A stretch of DNA of 64,000 nt from NCBI RefSeq assembly GCF_003611275.1, contig NZ_CP020694.1, forward strand, positions 744,001 to 808,000, written 5' to 3'. Below the pieces are notes generated by a model, which was not told the DNA's origin, did not search any database, and worked only from the letters and a program-made list of their open reading frames with translations. Positions 8,001 through 16,560 of the stretch are shown here, piece after piece. Each line of letters opens with the position of its first letter. The stretch's first letter is position 1. A program made the position numbers and the translations under genes. The stretch comes from Sulfitobacter sp. D7 (GTDB lineage: Bacteria; Pseudomonadota; Alphaproteobacteria; Rhodobacterales; Rhodobacteraceae).

Positions 8001-8921
8001 CTATGCGCTTTCATAGCTTTGCTCGATAAGCGGCTTGGCCTTCTCCATATCACTGAGCGATCGGACCGTTACTTCAAGGTCGCCCGTGCCAAAATGGCCA
8101 ATTTTCCGAACATCACGTGTAAACCCCTCGATCAACTCCACAGTGTCCGGGTTCACCTTTAGATAAAGCACGACCTTCTTGTCTTGGTTCTTTACTTCAA
8201 CACAGGCAAAATTTTTGATCCGCTTGAAGGCAAAATAATTCTTCAAAGTCTTGTGCTGCACATCGTCGCCCAATCCCATCAGATAGTCCTTCACAGCCAG
8301 GTAGAGGTCCGTCAGGTCAGCATCAGCCTTGGAGAGGTAATCCGTGACAGTGGTATACTTCGTCTTCGCAGCGGCTGAAACGCTGCCAGTGCTGGTGGCT
8401 GCCGCAGTTGCAGGGGACTCTGCCGCATTGATCTGTTCTAGCAGCAGAAGGTCATCGCCGAACTTCACATAGCGGATCAGGTCAATATTGCGATTCATCT
8501 GCTTGATGGCGTGCTCATCAAATTTACTGAAATCCCCGGCGATGCAGATCAGGCGAGGGGAGGACCATTCAACAGATTGCGCGGCTTCAGCCCCAAATGT
8601 CTTAAGCACCAGCATCTCAAAATCGCCACGATGGGTCACCAGCCAGTCCAGATAGAACAAACCCTGATTGATGACGTTCATGTTGGTTGAGCGCTTGTAT
8701 TCTATAATGACCGGGAATCCGTTTTCGTCCAGCCCAAGGGTGTCCATGCGCCCGCCATGCTCAGTGCCAGTCGAAAACTCTGACGCCAAGAACCGGACAC
8801 CGAGGAAGGTCTCAAGATTCTTCTCTATCAATGTTTGAAGTGATTTCTCTAGCGCGAGACCTGTGCCGAGCACTTCGGTCGCAGTGTGGTTTACCAAGCG
8901 AAACAATTTCAGGTCACTCAT
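8001..8921 (-). CDS. DUF5655 protein with PD-(D/E)XK-like N-terminal domain
   Basis: 306 aa from the ATG at 8921, chosen because AAGGA lies about 8 nt upstream; the ORF could extend 12 codons. The N-terminal half contains GGRMDTLGLDENGFPVIIEY followed by KRS, a D...E-x-K arrangement typical of PD-(D/E)XK nucleases of the DUF91/NucS type. An Ala/Ser/Thr-rich linker (about 180-195) leads to a C-terminal half with LYLAVKDYLMGLGDDVQ and KNYFAFKRIKNFACVEV, which matches DUF5655. The family is uncharacterised as far as I know, and nuclease activity is inferred from the motif. It stands alone just outside the att repeat at 9152, beside the restriction block. Confidence 0.65.
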   Translation of the reverse strand: MSDLKLFRLVNHTATEVLGTGLALEKSLQTLIEKNLETFLGVRFLASEFSTGTEHGGRMDTLGLDENGFPVIIEYKRSTNMNVINQGLFYLDWLVTHRGDFEMLVLKTFGAEAAQSVEWSSPRLICIAGDFSKFDEHAIKQMNRNIDLIRYVKFGDDLLLLEQINAAESPATAAATSTGSVSAAAKTKYTTVTDYLSKADADLTDLYLAVKDYLMGLGDDVQHKTLKNYFAFKRIKNFACVEVKNQDKKVVLYLKVNPDTVELIEGFTRDVRKIGHFGTGDLEVTVRSLSDMEKAKPLIEQSYESA

Positions 8922-9151
8922 GCTCAAATCCTTGATCGTGTGAAATAGGGTTTTCAAATAATGGGGGACATCAAAGAATCACCGAAGTCGGCTCGTAGCC
9001 GAACCTTCGGGCCACCCACATCAAGTCTTAGTCTATAAGAGGGGAGGACCAATCAAGTAGGGAAGGTCACTAGGTCCACAAAACTGTAACACACAAGTGC
9101 CACGCGTGTCACACATGCCGCGCTGTAAGTCGTTGATTATATTGAACTTGA

Positions 9152-9173
9152 TGTGTTGGCTGGGATGGTAGGA
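9152..9173. repeat. Left att site: 22-bp copy of the tRNA-Gln 3' end
   Basis: This stretch (begins TGTGTTGGCTGGGATGG) is identical over 22 bp, in the same orientation, to 35128-35149. There it forms the last 17 nt of tRNA-Gln plus 5 flanking bases. Bases on either side differ. No other tRNA sequence surrounds it here, so it is a duplicated fragment and not a gene. It is the expected product of site-specific integration at a tRNA. Confidence 0.88.
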
Positions 9174-9636
9174 AACTTAGCTAAGTTATTGATGTATATG
9201 TTTAATATAGGGGGTTATAGAATATGGTGTCAACTATATCTACGGCAAAATCGCCGATGTGCATCAGTGCGTGTCTCAACCTCTCTGAAGCTGACAGCTA
9301 TTTTTAGCTATACTCGTTAAATTTCTGGTCCCACGATATACTACCTAAAATCGCCAGGTTTCATGTGCGGCACGATCGACAGCATGATCGCTGCGCGAGC
9401 AACCGGTGTTGGTTCCGAAACTTAATAAAACGCGCATTTGAAAGGTTCGTATGCGGAGAACCGTTGCGCATTGAAGGGTTGTCTGCGCAACACCAGCAGG
9501 TGCGCCGAAATTGTCTGCCAAGCAGGCCAGTTCCACTTTGTAATCGCGAAACAATCGATGGGCGGGGATTAGGTTTAGGCAGAGTTGCCCTTGAGAACTC
9601 TTGTCACACGTCCCCCAAATTTCTGACGAGGAAGTT
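9174..9636. other. Non-coding region inside the left island end
   Basis: No supported gene here. The first 150 bases are AT-rich (around 9175-9230). A small inverted repeat TTGCGCA/TGCGCAA lies at about 9462-9488. Short ORFs in this stretch lack ribosome-binding sites and recognisable motifs. The GC-rich part from 9360 resembles the decayed repeat-like intergenic DNA also seen near 12.0, 21.8 and 24.8 kb. Confidence 0.4.
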
Positions 9637-10149
9637 TCAGTAATGCCGAGCTTTAGCCCACGCTTTGGCGAGTCTTGCGCTATCCGGGCCGGCGCGATGC
9701 GGAGCAATATTCCGCTCCAGACTTTCGTAAAGCATGTCGAGTGCAAGACCTGAGAAAAGGTGGAATGATATGTGATGATAATCCCTTATACTTGGTGCAG
9801 AGGTCCGCTCAGCGGCATTCAACAACCGCGCCAGCCAGCGCTGTTCAAAATCCGGTGCATCCGACAACATTGTTTTTCCTGCCAGATTATTGAATAGATT
9901 ATCAACCACCGCTAACGCTGTGGGCGCGTCGAGCAGGGCTTCAATTGCAATCCCGTGCACGGCAGCACTTTGCGCCGACCAGTCCGACATTTCCCACTCA
10001 GGCGCGGGCCGGATCAATGAGCTCCAGGTCTGAGTTTCGCCACCTTCAAGCCAGGATAAGCCGACCTCTATCGGCCAGCTCTCCAGCGACAGGCTCGACG
10101 CTTCAAAGTCCAGCATCGCGTAATTCTCGACTTCAGAAACGTGTGTCAT
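9637..10149 (-). CDS. DnaQ-like 3'-5' exonuclease domain protein
   Basis: 170 aa from ATG 10149, chosen for the AGAGGA about 7 nt upstream; an upstream in-frame extension would run through the hairpin leader. The protein starts MTHVSEVENYAMLDFEASSL, where D-F-E is exonuclease motif I. It then shows PIEVGLSWLEGGE, a region of family-typical spacing (SDAPDFEQRW as motif II), and HRAGPDSARLAKAW as motif III with H and D. This is the DEDDh exonuclease fold used for proofreading or RNA and DNA end trimming. The physiological substrate is unknown. It is a single gene with its own structured leader. Confidence 0.75.
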   Translation of the reverse strand: MTHVSEVENYAMLDFEASSLSLESWPIEVGLSWLEGGETQTWSSLIRPAPEWEMSDWSAQSAAVHGIAIEALLDAPTALAVVDNLFNNLAGKTMLSDAPDFEQRWLARLLNAAERTSAPSIRDYHHISFHLFSGLALDMLYESLERNIAPHRAGPDSARLAKAWAKARHY

Positions 10150-10181
10150 TTTTTCGTCCTCTTTCGATTTTTTGATCCTGG

Positions 10182-10202
10182 GCGGTCTCACGAAAAGACC
10201 GC
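10182..10202 (-). promoter_or_regulatory. Leader hairpin before the exonuclease gene
   Basis: On the minus strand GCGGTCT and AGACCGC form a perfect 7-bp stem with a 7-nt loop. It ends about 32 nt before the exonuclease start. It follows immediately after the terminator-like hairpin at 10213-10244, so the transcript leader would carry two hairpins in a row. Confidence 0.5.
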
Positions 10203-10212
10203 GCAGGGTTTC

Positions 10213-10244
10213 AAAAAAAAGCCCCCTTTCCCTTGCTGGAGGCT
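10213..10244 (-). terminator. Rho-independent terminator or attenuator, minus strand
   Basis: On the minus strand AGCCTCC pairs with GGGGGCT (one G-T wobble), closing a 12-nt loop, followed by eight T. A run of eight C just upstream (opposite 10249-10256) could instead pair with the G run and disrupt this stem. It stands about 64 nt before the exonuclease ATG and no intact minus-strand gene lies upstream. Attenuation of the exonuclease gene is therefore as likely as simple termination. Confidence 0.55.
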
Positions 10245-10269
10245 GCACGGGGGGGGATTTCAAGCCTTT

Positions 10270-11130
10270 CACGCCGCAGTAAATGCATCGCATATCTGCG
10301 ACAAACCCTCAGCGTATATGAGCGCAGGGTTTACCGCACATTGGGTCAGTATCGCCAGACGCAGCGCAAGGTGTCCTGTGGTCTGCCTGACGAAGCAAGG
10401 CTGACCGAGGACATCATAGCACGGTCCGAAGAGTTCGGACGCTATGCTCTGCCTGGCAGGCGGTTGCATAGCAATTTGCCCAGAGGGGATATCGCATGAT
10501 CGCCGGAATACTGAGGAACACCGGCTGGCATGTAAATCACAAACGCCCCTCTCATCACTGCAAGCACTGATGAGAGGGCAGTGGTCGAAAGGATTTGGCG
10601 GCAGGAAGGGCTCTAAGTCCCGAAAATGTAGCCTAATAAGTGTCGGCACTGGATGGACGATGGTTCGTGCGTCTGGCTGCGGCCGGAGCCTCTGAAACAG
10701 TTTTGGTCCTATGACTTCGTTCAGGACCGCACCCACGACGGGCGGGTCTTCTGCAAGCTAAATATTCTCGACGAATTTACGAAGGAAACGCGGGTGATCA
10801 GCGTCGAACGCTGGCTCAATTCAACAAGTGGGTTTGATGCCTTGACTGATGCTCATCCTACGCGGCCCGCCGGAATACATAAGGTCAGACAATTGCGCAC
10901 AGTTTATCGCCAAGAAGGTGCATGCTTGGATCGGTGCCGTCGGCGCGAAAACCGCGTCCATAGCCCCAGGTTCACTGTGGGAAAAGGCCTATTGCGAGAG
11001 CTTCAAAGCCCATTTCCCTAATGAGCCCCTTAACGGCGAAGTATTCTACACGCTACGACAAGCTCAGATACTGATCGAACGATGGCGCAGTCACTACAAT
11101 ACATTTAAGCCGCATAGTGCTCTGGGATAA
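10270..11130 (+). pseudogene. Degenerate IS3-family transposase (OrfB)
   Basis: Fragments in different plus-strand frames line up with the IS3/IS407-type OrfB. First is RQTLSVYERRVYRTLGQYRQ with DEARLTEDIIARSEEFGRY, then GILRNTGWHVNHKR around 10500-10548. Next is DDGSCVWLRPEPLKQFWSYD with FVQDRTHDGR from about 10650, then PPEYIRSDNCAQFIAKKVHA and EKAYCESF in another frame up to WRSHYNTFKPHSALG and a stop. The catalytic D, D and E can still be found. At least two frameshifts and in-frame stops separate the parts, so it is inactive. OrfA is not recognisable. Confidence 0.85.
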
Positions 11131-11559
11131 CGTCAACCAGCGCCGAAAAGCATGATCCCAATAGATCAGAGGCCGACCACGCATTAACATGCAAACTGGA
11201 CCACCCGATGGTGGCACTCCACTCTTCTTCTCGTTATCTTAACAGGGGTCCGCTGCGCCATTCACCGAGAATAGCACGGGCAGCGAATCTACGCATTCGA
11301 ACTTCAGGGGATCCGTCTGAAAATGAGATAGTTGCACCAGCCCTTTGCATTTCGCAACGCAAGTAATCTTGCAGGAGGCACAGATCCGCACTGGCCGCGA
11401 AATGTTCGGCGGTGGTCTTCATTCATTCGTGACAGCGCCACAGGCCCGCAGATTTCGTTTCGTCGCCGACGCTTGAGGAGCTGTGGATAGGTGCCTTGTC
11501 GTGGCATACTTTTGAATGAAGCGTTTAGTTGCTTGGGACGGCCCCGGCGTAACCTCCTA
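11131..11559. other. Non-coding stretch after the IS3 remnant
   Basis: The first 80 bases probably contain the degraded right end of the IS element (ACCACCCGATGGTGGCACTC near 11200). Beyond this a 62-aa minus-strand ORF (11234-11422) has no ribosome-binding site and no recognisable motif. I see no supported gene. Confidence 0.35.
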
Positions 11560-11763
11560 CTAATCGCTTGAGCTGCTTTGTGTCTCGGATGGCTCTACCT
11601 CACTTGTGTTGCAACTATTCATCTTATCCACCAAACGTTGAACTCGTGCCGGATCACGGGGCCGATCGCGACCACTGGTTCTGATGATCCTATGCACGAG
11701 CAGAAGACTGGCTGCAGCTATTACGATCGATGTAACTGATAGTATGATCTCAAACGGTAGCAT
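11560..11763 (-). CDS. Small single-pass membrane protein
   Basis: 67 aa from the ATG at 11763, which has CAGGGAG about 7 nt upstream; a longer ORF exists but lacks such a site. The start MLPFEIILSVTSIVIAAASL gives one transmembrane helix of about 20 residues. A basic stretch (HRIIRTSGRDRPRDPARVQR) and a Ser/Glu-rich tail follow. By the positive-inside rule the C-terminus is probably cytoplasmic. No family was recognised. It stands alone between IS debris and non-coding DNA. Confidence 0.45.
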   Translation of the reverse strand: MLPFEIILSVTSIVIAAASLLLVHRIIRTSGRDRPRDPARVQRLVDKMNSCNTSEVEPSETQSSSSD

Positions 11764-12338
11764 TCGTTGGCTCCCTGAGCTTGGGTAATGTGCCAACCTT
11801 ACCACATTCAAAGTTCTATAAGAACATAGCATGTGACGACCAGCCGCTAACGAAAAATACGCAATCAAAAATTTCGTTGGGGTTTAGCCGATCGGCCGCT
11901 CGTCATAGTTCGAATTATTAGGGGGGGACCGCATATCGCGTTAGTCCGCTATGCAGACTTTCCTTCCGTTCGGCTCGAGTGCTCGATTTGCGCTGCAAAT
12001 GCGAAAGTCGTCAGGGACAGAGAGTGGAAAGCGGTCGTTTCTCGCCCTTGCAAAAGACATGAAGTTGCTCTGGGAGAGTTGCAAGCCAGCCTTGGAACTC
12101 CGAATGCGCGACGGCAAAGTCCCTTGCAACTCTTGGACTATTGCTGTGAACAAACCTCAGCCGTCCGATCTGAATTGGTTCGACATCGCGTTCGGGTAGC
12201 GGAAGACCACGAACTGCGACCAGACGACACAAGCTAACGCACCATGTTATCGGAACGCCAGCGCACTGAACGAAATCAATTATCTATCTCCTTGCCGCCA
12301 GTTCGACAGGATCGTGGCGGCGACCAATAAAATTGTTG
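11764..12338. other. Non-coding region, repeat-like relic
   Basis: About 575 bases with no convincing gene. Overlapping short ORFs on both strands (11941-12232) lack start signals. The stretch 11940-12130 (CTGCAAATGCGAAAGTCGTC and onward) has the look of the dispersed decayed repeats also present around 21.8 and 24.8 kb. That grouping rests on visual resemblance. Confidence 0.35.
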
Positions 12339-12360
12339 TGGGGGGCGCTGGCACCCCCCA
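12339..12360 (-). terminator. Hairpin terminator after the hmf-benE operon
   Basis: TGGGGGG and CCCCCCA form a 7-bp GC stem with an 8-nt loop, about 33 nt past the stop of the BenE-type gene. On the minus strand the following bases ACAACAATTTTATT are only loosely T-rich. On the plus strand ATTTT follows directly. It can therefore act in either direction, most usefully as the end of the catabolic operon. Confidence 0.6.
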
Positions 12361-12392
12361 TTTTGATCGCTCGTTCGACATAGCACCGTTCT

Positions 12393-13652
12393 TCAGGATG
12401 CCGGAGTGGCCACAGGCTTGGATCTGACCACCCGTTCGTTCAGCATCGACACCGCGGCACCTGCGACCAGGGCCCAGAAGGGCGCACTGATGCTGAGGAA
12501 CGACACGTTCGACATCGCTACGATCAGCGCGACAAAGGCACCGATCTGGTGGCCCGCATTGCGGTCGAAGGCGGACTGGAACGCGCTGAGAAGGACGGTA
12601 ATCATCGCCAGACCCGCCACGGCCCCGATCAGCGGTCCGGGCAGCGCCATGATCAACGGCACCGCGACCCCGGCGAAGACCCCGAAGGCCGCGAACAGCA
12701 CGCCGTTCAGGACCGTGGCCGCATAGCGCCCATCGGGGTTCTCGCCGGCCTGATCGGACGAACAGATCGCCGTCATGGGCCCTGCGATATTGGCGTTATG
12801 GCCGCCGATCAGTCCCGCCAGCATGCCGCCGATGCCCGAGATAACGGTCATCGCGTTGATCGGCGGGCGGTAACCCTCGGCGTAGAGGACCCCGATAGCT
12901 TGAGCATTCTCGGCGCCAATGACCAGCACGGCCAACGGCACGGCAATGGCCAGGAAGGCGTCGACGGTGAACACGGGCGTGGTAAACTCCGGTGCGACAA
13001 AGCTGATCGCCGCCTCGCCGCCCTGAAAGCCTCCAGTCAGGGTCACGGCCACGAGGCCGACGACCAGTGCCGTCAGCACCGGCGGCACTGCGCGCAGGAA
13101 CCGCATCGACAGAAAGAAGGCGACGGTCGCGGCCCCGACCACGATGGGCAGCTTTTCGATCGATGTGACCGCTCCGATACCGAAACGGATGAGTGCGCCT
13201 GCGATCATCGCCATTACGATGGGCATCGGCAGCCAGCGCATCACCTTGCCAATGAGCCCGGTGATGCCGAGGACGAACACCATCGCGCCCGCCATCAGAA
13301 ACGCTCCGACCGCCTGTTCGAAGGGAAACGTGCCAAGCGCGCCCGCGACCAGCGCTGCGCCCGGGATCGAATAGGCCCCGGTTACCGGCAGCTTGTAGTA
13401 AAGCGCCATGATCAGGCTGATTAGCCCGCCAAGGCCATAGATCGCCAACAGCCAGGCTACTGTCTGTCCCTCGGTCAGCCCGCCATTGTTGGCCGCCCCG
13501 ATCACGATCAGCGCCGGGCCCGAGCATCCGAAGATCGCCGCGACCAGTCCCGCGCTCGCTGTCTTGATGCCCAGCGCCTCGCGTAGGCCCGATAGGCCAG
13601 CGCCGAAGCCCGGACCCTTTTCGATCCAGTTCGATTGTTCTGTCTGTTCCAC
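12393..13652 (-). CDS. BenE-family aromatic acid/H+ symporter
   Basis: A 419-aa inner-membrane protein with about 12 hydrophobic segments. It has BenE-family signatures such as GLREALGIKTASAGLVAAIF near the N-terminus, LPVTGAYSIPGAALV, and GGHNANIAGPMTAICSSDQA after a central loop. BenE proteins import benzoate-like acids with protons. The start is GTG at 13652 with GGGAGGA about 8 nt upstream. It is the last gene of the operon, 37 nt after the crotonase gene. Because the operon looks like a furoate pathway, I infer that the substrate is 2-furoate or a related small aromatic acid. Family assignment is firm, substrate is not. Confidence 0.88.
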   Translation of the reverse strand: MEQTEQSNWIEKGPGFGAGLSGLREALGIKTASAGLVAAIFGCSGPALIVIGAANNGGLTEGQTVAWLLAIYGLGGLISLIMALYYKLPVTGAYSIPGAALVAGALGTFPFEQAVGAFLMAGAMVFVLGITGLIGKVMRWLPMPIVMAMIAGALIRFGIGAVTSIEKLPIVVGAATVAFFLSMRFLRAVPPVLTALVVGLVAVTLTGGFQGGEAAISFVAPEFTTPVFTVDAFLAIAVPLAVLVIGAENAQAIGVLYAEGYRPPINAMTVISGIGGMLAGLIGGHNANIAGPMTAICSSDQAGENPDGRYAATVLNGVLFAAFGVFAGVAVPLIMALPGPLIGAVAGLAMITVLLSAFQSAFDRNAGHQIGAFVALIVAMSNVSFLSISAPFWALVAGAAVSMLNERVVRSKPVATPAS

Positions 13653-13689
13653 TTGGGTCTCCTCCCTTAAATGTGGTTGCTTGGCCGTC

Positions 13690-14511
13690 TCAGCGGCCGG
13701 TGAACGCGGGCTTGCGCTTGGCGTGGAAGGCCTCGACGCCCTCGCGGAAATCCTCAGATTGGCGCAGGCGACTGTAGTTCAGCCCCTCCATCTCGATCGC
13801 GGTGCTGAGAAGCGCATCGTCGGTGTCGTTCAGCAGCTTCTTCGCGGTGCGCTGCGCCATCGGTGAAAATTCGCGCAGCTCGGTGACCAGGTCGGTCACC
13901 GCCTGTTCGAGATCGCCGTCGGGCACGCATTCGGTGGCGATACCCCAATCGAGTGCTTGTTGGCCCGGGATGCGCTTGGATCGCATGACGATGTCCTTAG
14001 TGCGGGTGACGCCGACGATTTTCTGCAGCCGGGCAGAACCGCCCGAGCCGGGGATCTGACCCAGCTTCTGTTCGGGCAGCGCGTAACGACAGGTCTCGGA
14101 CACGATTCGGAAATCGCAGGCCAGCGACAGCTCGAAGCCGACGCCGAACGTGTAGCCACGATTGGCCGCGATCACCGGCTTGGTGCAGCGCGAAGGCGCG
14201 GCAATGTTCCAAGCCAGATGCGAGACATGCTCGGGGCTTGCCTCAAGGAATCCTTTGATATTGCCACCCGACGAGAAGTGCTCGCCTTCGCCCGAGATCA
14301 CGATGATGCGCACGCGATCATCGGCATCGAGAGCCTCGAAGACAAGGCGCAGCTGATCGCGTGCGCCCATCGAGATGACGTTGTAGGGCGGTCGCGCGAG
14401 GATGATGTCGGCGCGTTCATTGCTCGCATTGAGCTGCACGTGGAAGCCGTCGAGCTCAGCGAGGCGCGGATCGGTGAAGGTAAGGGTTTCGGTCATGTGA
14501 GCGTCTTTCAT
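13690..14511 (-). CDS. hmfE: Crotonase-fold enzyme, probable 2-oxoglutaryl-CoA hydrolase HmfE
   Basis: 273 aa. The oxyanion-hole motifs of the enoyl-CoA hydratase/isomerase family are clear: SGEGEHFSSGGNIKGFLE (about residues 72-89) and YTFGVGFELSLACDFRIVSE (about 117-136). In the Cupriavidus furoate pathway HmfE is a member of this family that releases 2-oxoglutarate. The assignment here comes from gene order behind HmfA-HmfD and is inference. On sequence alone it could be any enoyl-CoA hydratase or thioester hydrolase. The start at 14511 has AAGGAAAG upstream; a second ATG at 14496 is possible. It lies 20 nt after the ligase stop. Confidence 0.65.
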   Translation of the reverse strand: MKDAHMTETLTFTDPRLAELDGFHVQLNASNERADIILARPPYNVISMGARDQLRLVFEALDADDRVRIIVISGEGEHFSSGGNIKGFLEASPEHVSHLAWNIAAPSRCTKPVIAANRGYTFGVGFELSLACDFRIVSETCRYALPEQKLGQIPGSGGSARLQKIVGVTRTKDIVMRSKRIPGQQALDWGIATECVPDGDLEQAVTDLVTELREFSPMAQRTAKKLLNDTDDALLSTAIEMEGLNYSRLRQSEDFREGVEAFHAKRKPAFTGR

Positions 14512-14531
14512 GTCAGTTTCTTTCCTTGGGT

Positions 14532-16061
14532 TCATGCGGGTGTGGTCTCGGTCGGCTCGGCCTCGTATTCGCCTGCGACGAGCAGACGGCGGAGGAGCTT
14601 TCCGACCGGGGATTTCGGGATTTCGCGAACGAAAACGTAGCGGCGCGGACGGCGGAAATTGGACAGGTCCGAGTTGCGACAATGGGCGTCGAGATCGTCT
14701 TCGGTAACATCGCCGGCGCGCTTGACGAAGGCAGTCACGACCTTGCCCCAGCGCGCATCCGGCAGGCCGACCACCGCAACCTCGGCCACAGCGGGGTGCA
14801 GCGAGAGGCAGCTTTCTACCTCGACGGGTGAGACATTCTCGCCTCCGGTGATGATCATGTCGTCGGCGCGGCCCGTGACGAATAGATCACCGTCGTCGTC
14901 GAAATGGCCGCAGTCGCCGGTGAAATACCAGCCGTCGCGGATCGCCTTGCAGTCCGCCTCGGGGCGGTTCCAATAACCCTCGAAGGCCTCGTCGCCCTGC
15001 ATGCAGGCAACGATTTCACCTTCCTCTCCCGGCGCGCAGGTCTCGCTGGCATCCGCCGCGCCGAGCGGCACGACGCGCAAACGCTGGTTGATCGCCGCGC
15101 GGCCCGCCGATCCGGGTTTGGCCGCAGCGTCCTGGCAGATGGAGAAGGTGTAGATCTCGGACGAGCCGTAATGGTTCACGAAAAGATCGGGCTGAAAAGC
15201 CTCCGCCAGTTTCTGCAACAGGCCATCGGTCATCGACGCGCCTGCAAAGCCCAGCTTGCGCACGCTTGCAACACGGTCCGGCGTGAATGCGGTGTGGTGG
15301 ACAATGTCGTGATAGAGCGTCGGCACCAGATAGAGGTTGGTGACCCGATGCGTCTCGATGGCGTCCAGCGCGCCCGGCACGTCAAAGCGCGGCAGGCAGA
15401 TGAAGGCACCGCCGATCACGCTGGCCGACAGAAGCGACCGGATGCCCATCGTGTGATAAAGCGGCATGACGCCCAGCGTGCGCTCGCCGTGATGATACAT
15501 GTTCTGAGCCACATGGGCGATGGCGGCGGCGCGCTCGGCACGGTGGCGACGCGGCACGCCCTTTGGCTTCGAGGTCGTGCCGGATGTATAGAGCATGACC
15601 GACAGATCCTCGGGCCCCGCTTGTGGCACGGCGTCGGGCGCGTGTCCCGCCAGCAGCGCCGCGAGGCCCTGATCGCCGCCCAGAGGTATGACTGTCAGGC
15701 CGTGCGCCAGCACCGATCCGGCTACCGCATCGGACGCGGCATCATCATGCACCAGCACGCGGGTCGCGCTGTCGCGCAGGGCGTGGTCCAGCTCATCGGC
15801 GGTGACACGCCAGTTCACGGGTGTTATGACGATCCCGGCAAGCTGGCAGGCCCAATGCAGCGAAGCATTCTCCCACCGGTTCTGCATTGCCGTTACGAGC
15901 GTATCGCCCTTGCGCAGGCCGATCTGGCCAAGCCCGTCCACCAACGCGCTGATCCGGCAATACCAGTCGGCATGAGTGATTGTCTGGTCCCCTTCGGCGA
16001 TGGCCATCGCGTCGGGGTCGCGTTCCACGGACGCGAGAAAGCTGGTTCCGAGGTCAAGCAT
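14532..16061 (-). CDS. hmfD: Acyl-CoA ligase, probable 2-furoyl-CoA synthetase HmfD
   Basis: 509 aa, AMP-forming adenylate ligase. The P-loop-like motif is YTSGTTSKPKGVPRRH. MPLYHTMG, NHYGSSEIYTFS and YFTGDCGHFDDDGDLFVTGR (adenylation core and hinge) and ISPKG-type KSPVGKLLRRLL (C-terminal lysine) follow in order. It activates a carboxylic acid to its CoA thioester. The start at 16061 has GGGAGGA about 7 nt upstream and overlaps the 2Fe-2S gene by 8 nt; a longer ORF would be out of place. The substrate is taken as 2-furoate because the surrounding genes match hmfABC and hmfE in order. A benzoate-type ligase is the main alternative. Confidence 0.7.
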   Translation of the reverse strand: MLDLGTSFLASVERDPDAMAIAEGDQTITHADWYCRISALVDGLGQIGLRKGDTLVTAMQNRWENASLHWACQLAGIVITPVNWRVTADELDHALRDSATRVLVHDDAASDAVAGSVLAHGLTVIPLGGDQGLAALLAGHAPDAVPQAGPEDLSVMLYTSGTTSKPKGVPRRHRAERAAAIAHVAQNMYHHGERTLGVMPLYHTMGIRSLLSASVIGGAFICLPRFDVPGALDAIETHRVTNLYLVPTLYHDIVHHTAFTPDRVASVRKLGFAGASMTDGLLQKLAEAFQPDLFVNHYGSSEIYTFSICQDAAAKPGSAGRAAINQRLRVVPLGAADASETCAPGEEGEIVACMQGDEAFEGYWNRPEADCKAIRDGWYFTGDCGHFDDDGDLFVTGRADDMIITGGENVSPVEVESCLSLHPAVAEVAVVGLPDARWGKVVTAFVKRAGDVTEDDLDAHCRNSDLSNFRRPRRYVFVREIPKSPVGKLLRRLLVAGEYEAEPTETTPA

Positions 16062-16560
16062 CGATTGGTCCTCCCTTGATGCGGTTGCGAGCGGCAAGCG
16101 CCGCCTGAACGATGGGCACGTAACCCGTGCAGCGGCACAGATGTCCCGAGAGCGCCTCGCGGATCGCGCCTTCATCCGCGTCCGGTTGGCGCGAAAACAG
16201 CGCATCGAGCGTCATCAGGATGCCCGCGGTGCAGAAGCCACATTGCAGCGCAAAATGTTCGCGAAAAGCTTCTTGCAGAGAGCTCAGCGCATCGTCTGTC
16301 GCAAGCCCCTCCACTGTGCGGAGCTCGCAGCCCTCGGCCTGATGAGCGAGCATCAAGCAGGCGCGCGCGGGCTCCCCGTCGATTTGGACCGTGCACGCAC
16401 CGCAGACGCCGTGCTCGCAGCCCACATGGGTGCCGGTCGCGCCGATCTCTTGGCGGAGGACATCCGTCAGCAATGTGCGTGGCGACACACGCGCCGAAAC
16501 GGGACGTCCGTTCAGGGTGAAGCGCACCGGGTGCGTCTCGTCTTGGGTCAGTCGCGGCAT
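16054..16560 (-). CDS. hmfC: 2Fe-2S subunit of molybdenum hydroxylase, probable HmfC
   Basis: 168 aa, the small electron-transfer subunit of a xanthine-oxidase-family enzyme. Both clusters are visible: the plant-type site GCEHGVCGACTVQIDGEPARAC and the second site CGFCTAGI with CRCTGY. It passes electrons from the molybdenum subunit to the FAD subunit in the cytoplasm. It overlaps hmfB by 13 nt and hmfD by 8 nt, so the subunits are co-translated. Length and motifs are normal for CoxS/HcrC/HmfC-type subunits. Confidence 0.8.
   Translation of the reverse strand: MPRLTQDETHPVRFTLNGRPVSARVSPRTLLTDVLRQEIGATGTHVGCEHGVCGACTVQIDGEPARACLMLAHQAEGCELRTVEGLATDDALSSLQEAFREHFALQCGFCTAGILMTLDALFSRQPDADEGAIREALSGHLCRCTGYVPIVQAALAARNRIKGGPIDA

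Noticed and set aside
10269..10736. 155-aa minus-strand open frame over the IS3 remnant
   Set aside because: The plus strand carries clear transposase fragments here; the minus frame has no domain.
11941..12232. Overlapping short ORFs on both strands
   Set aside because: They lack ribosome-binding sites and motifs, and the DNA looks like a diverged non-coding repeat.
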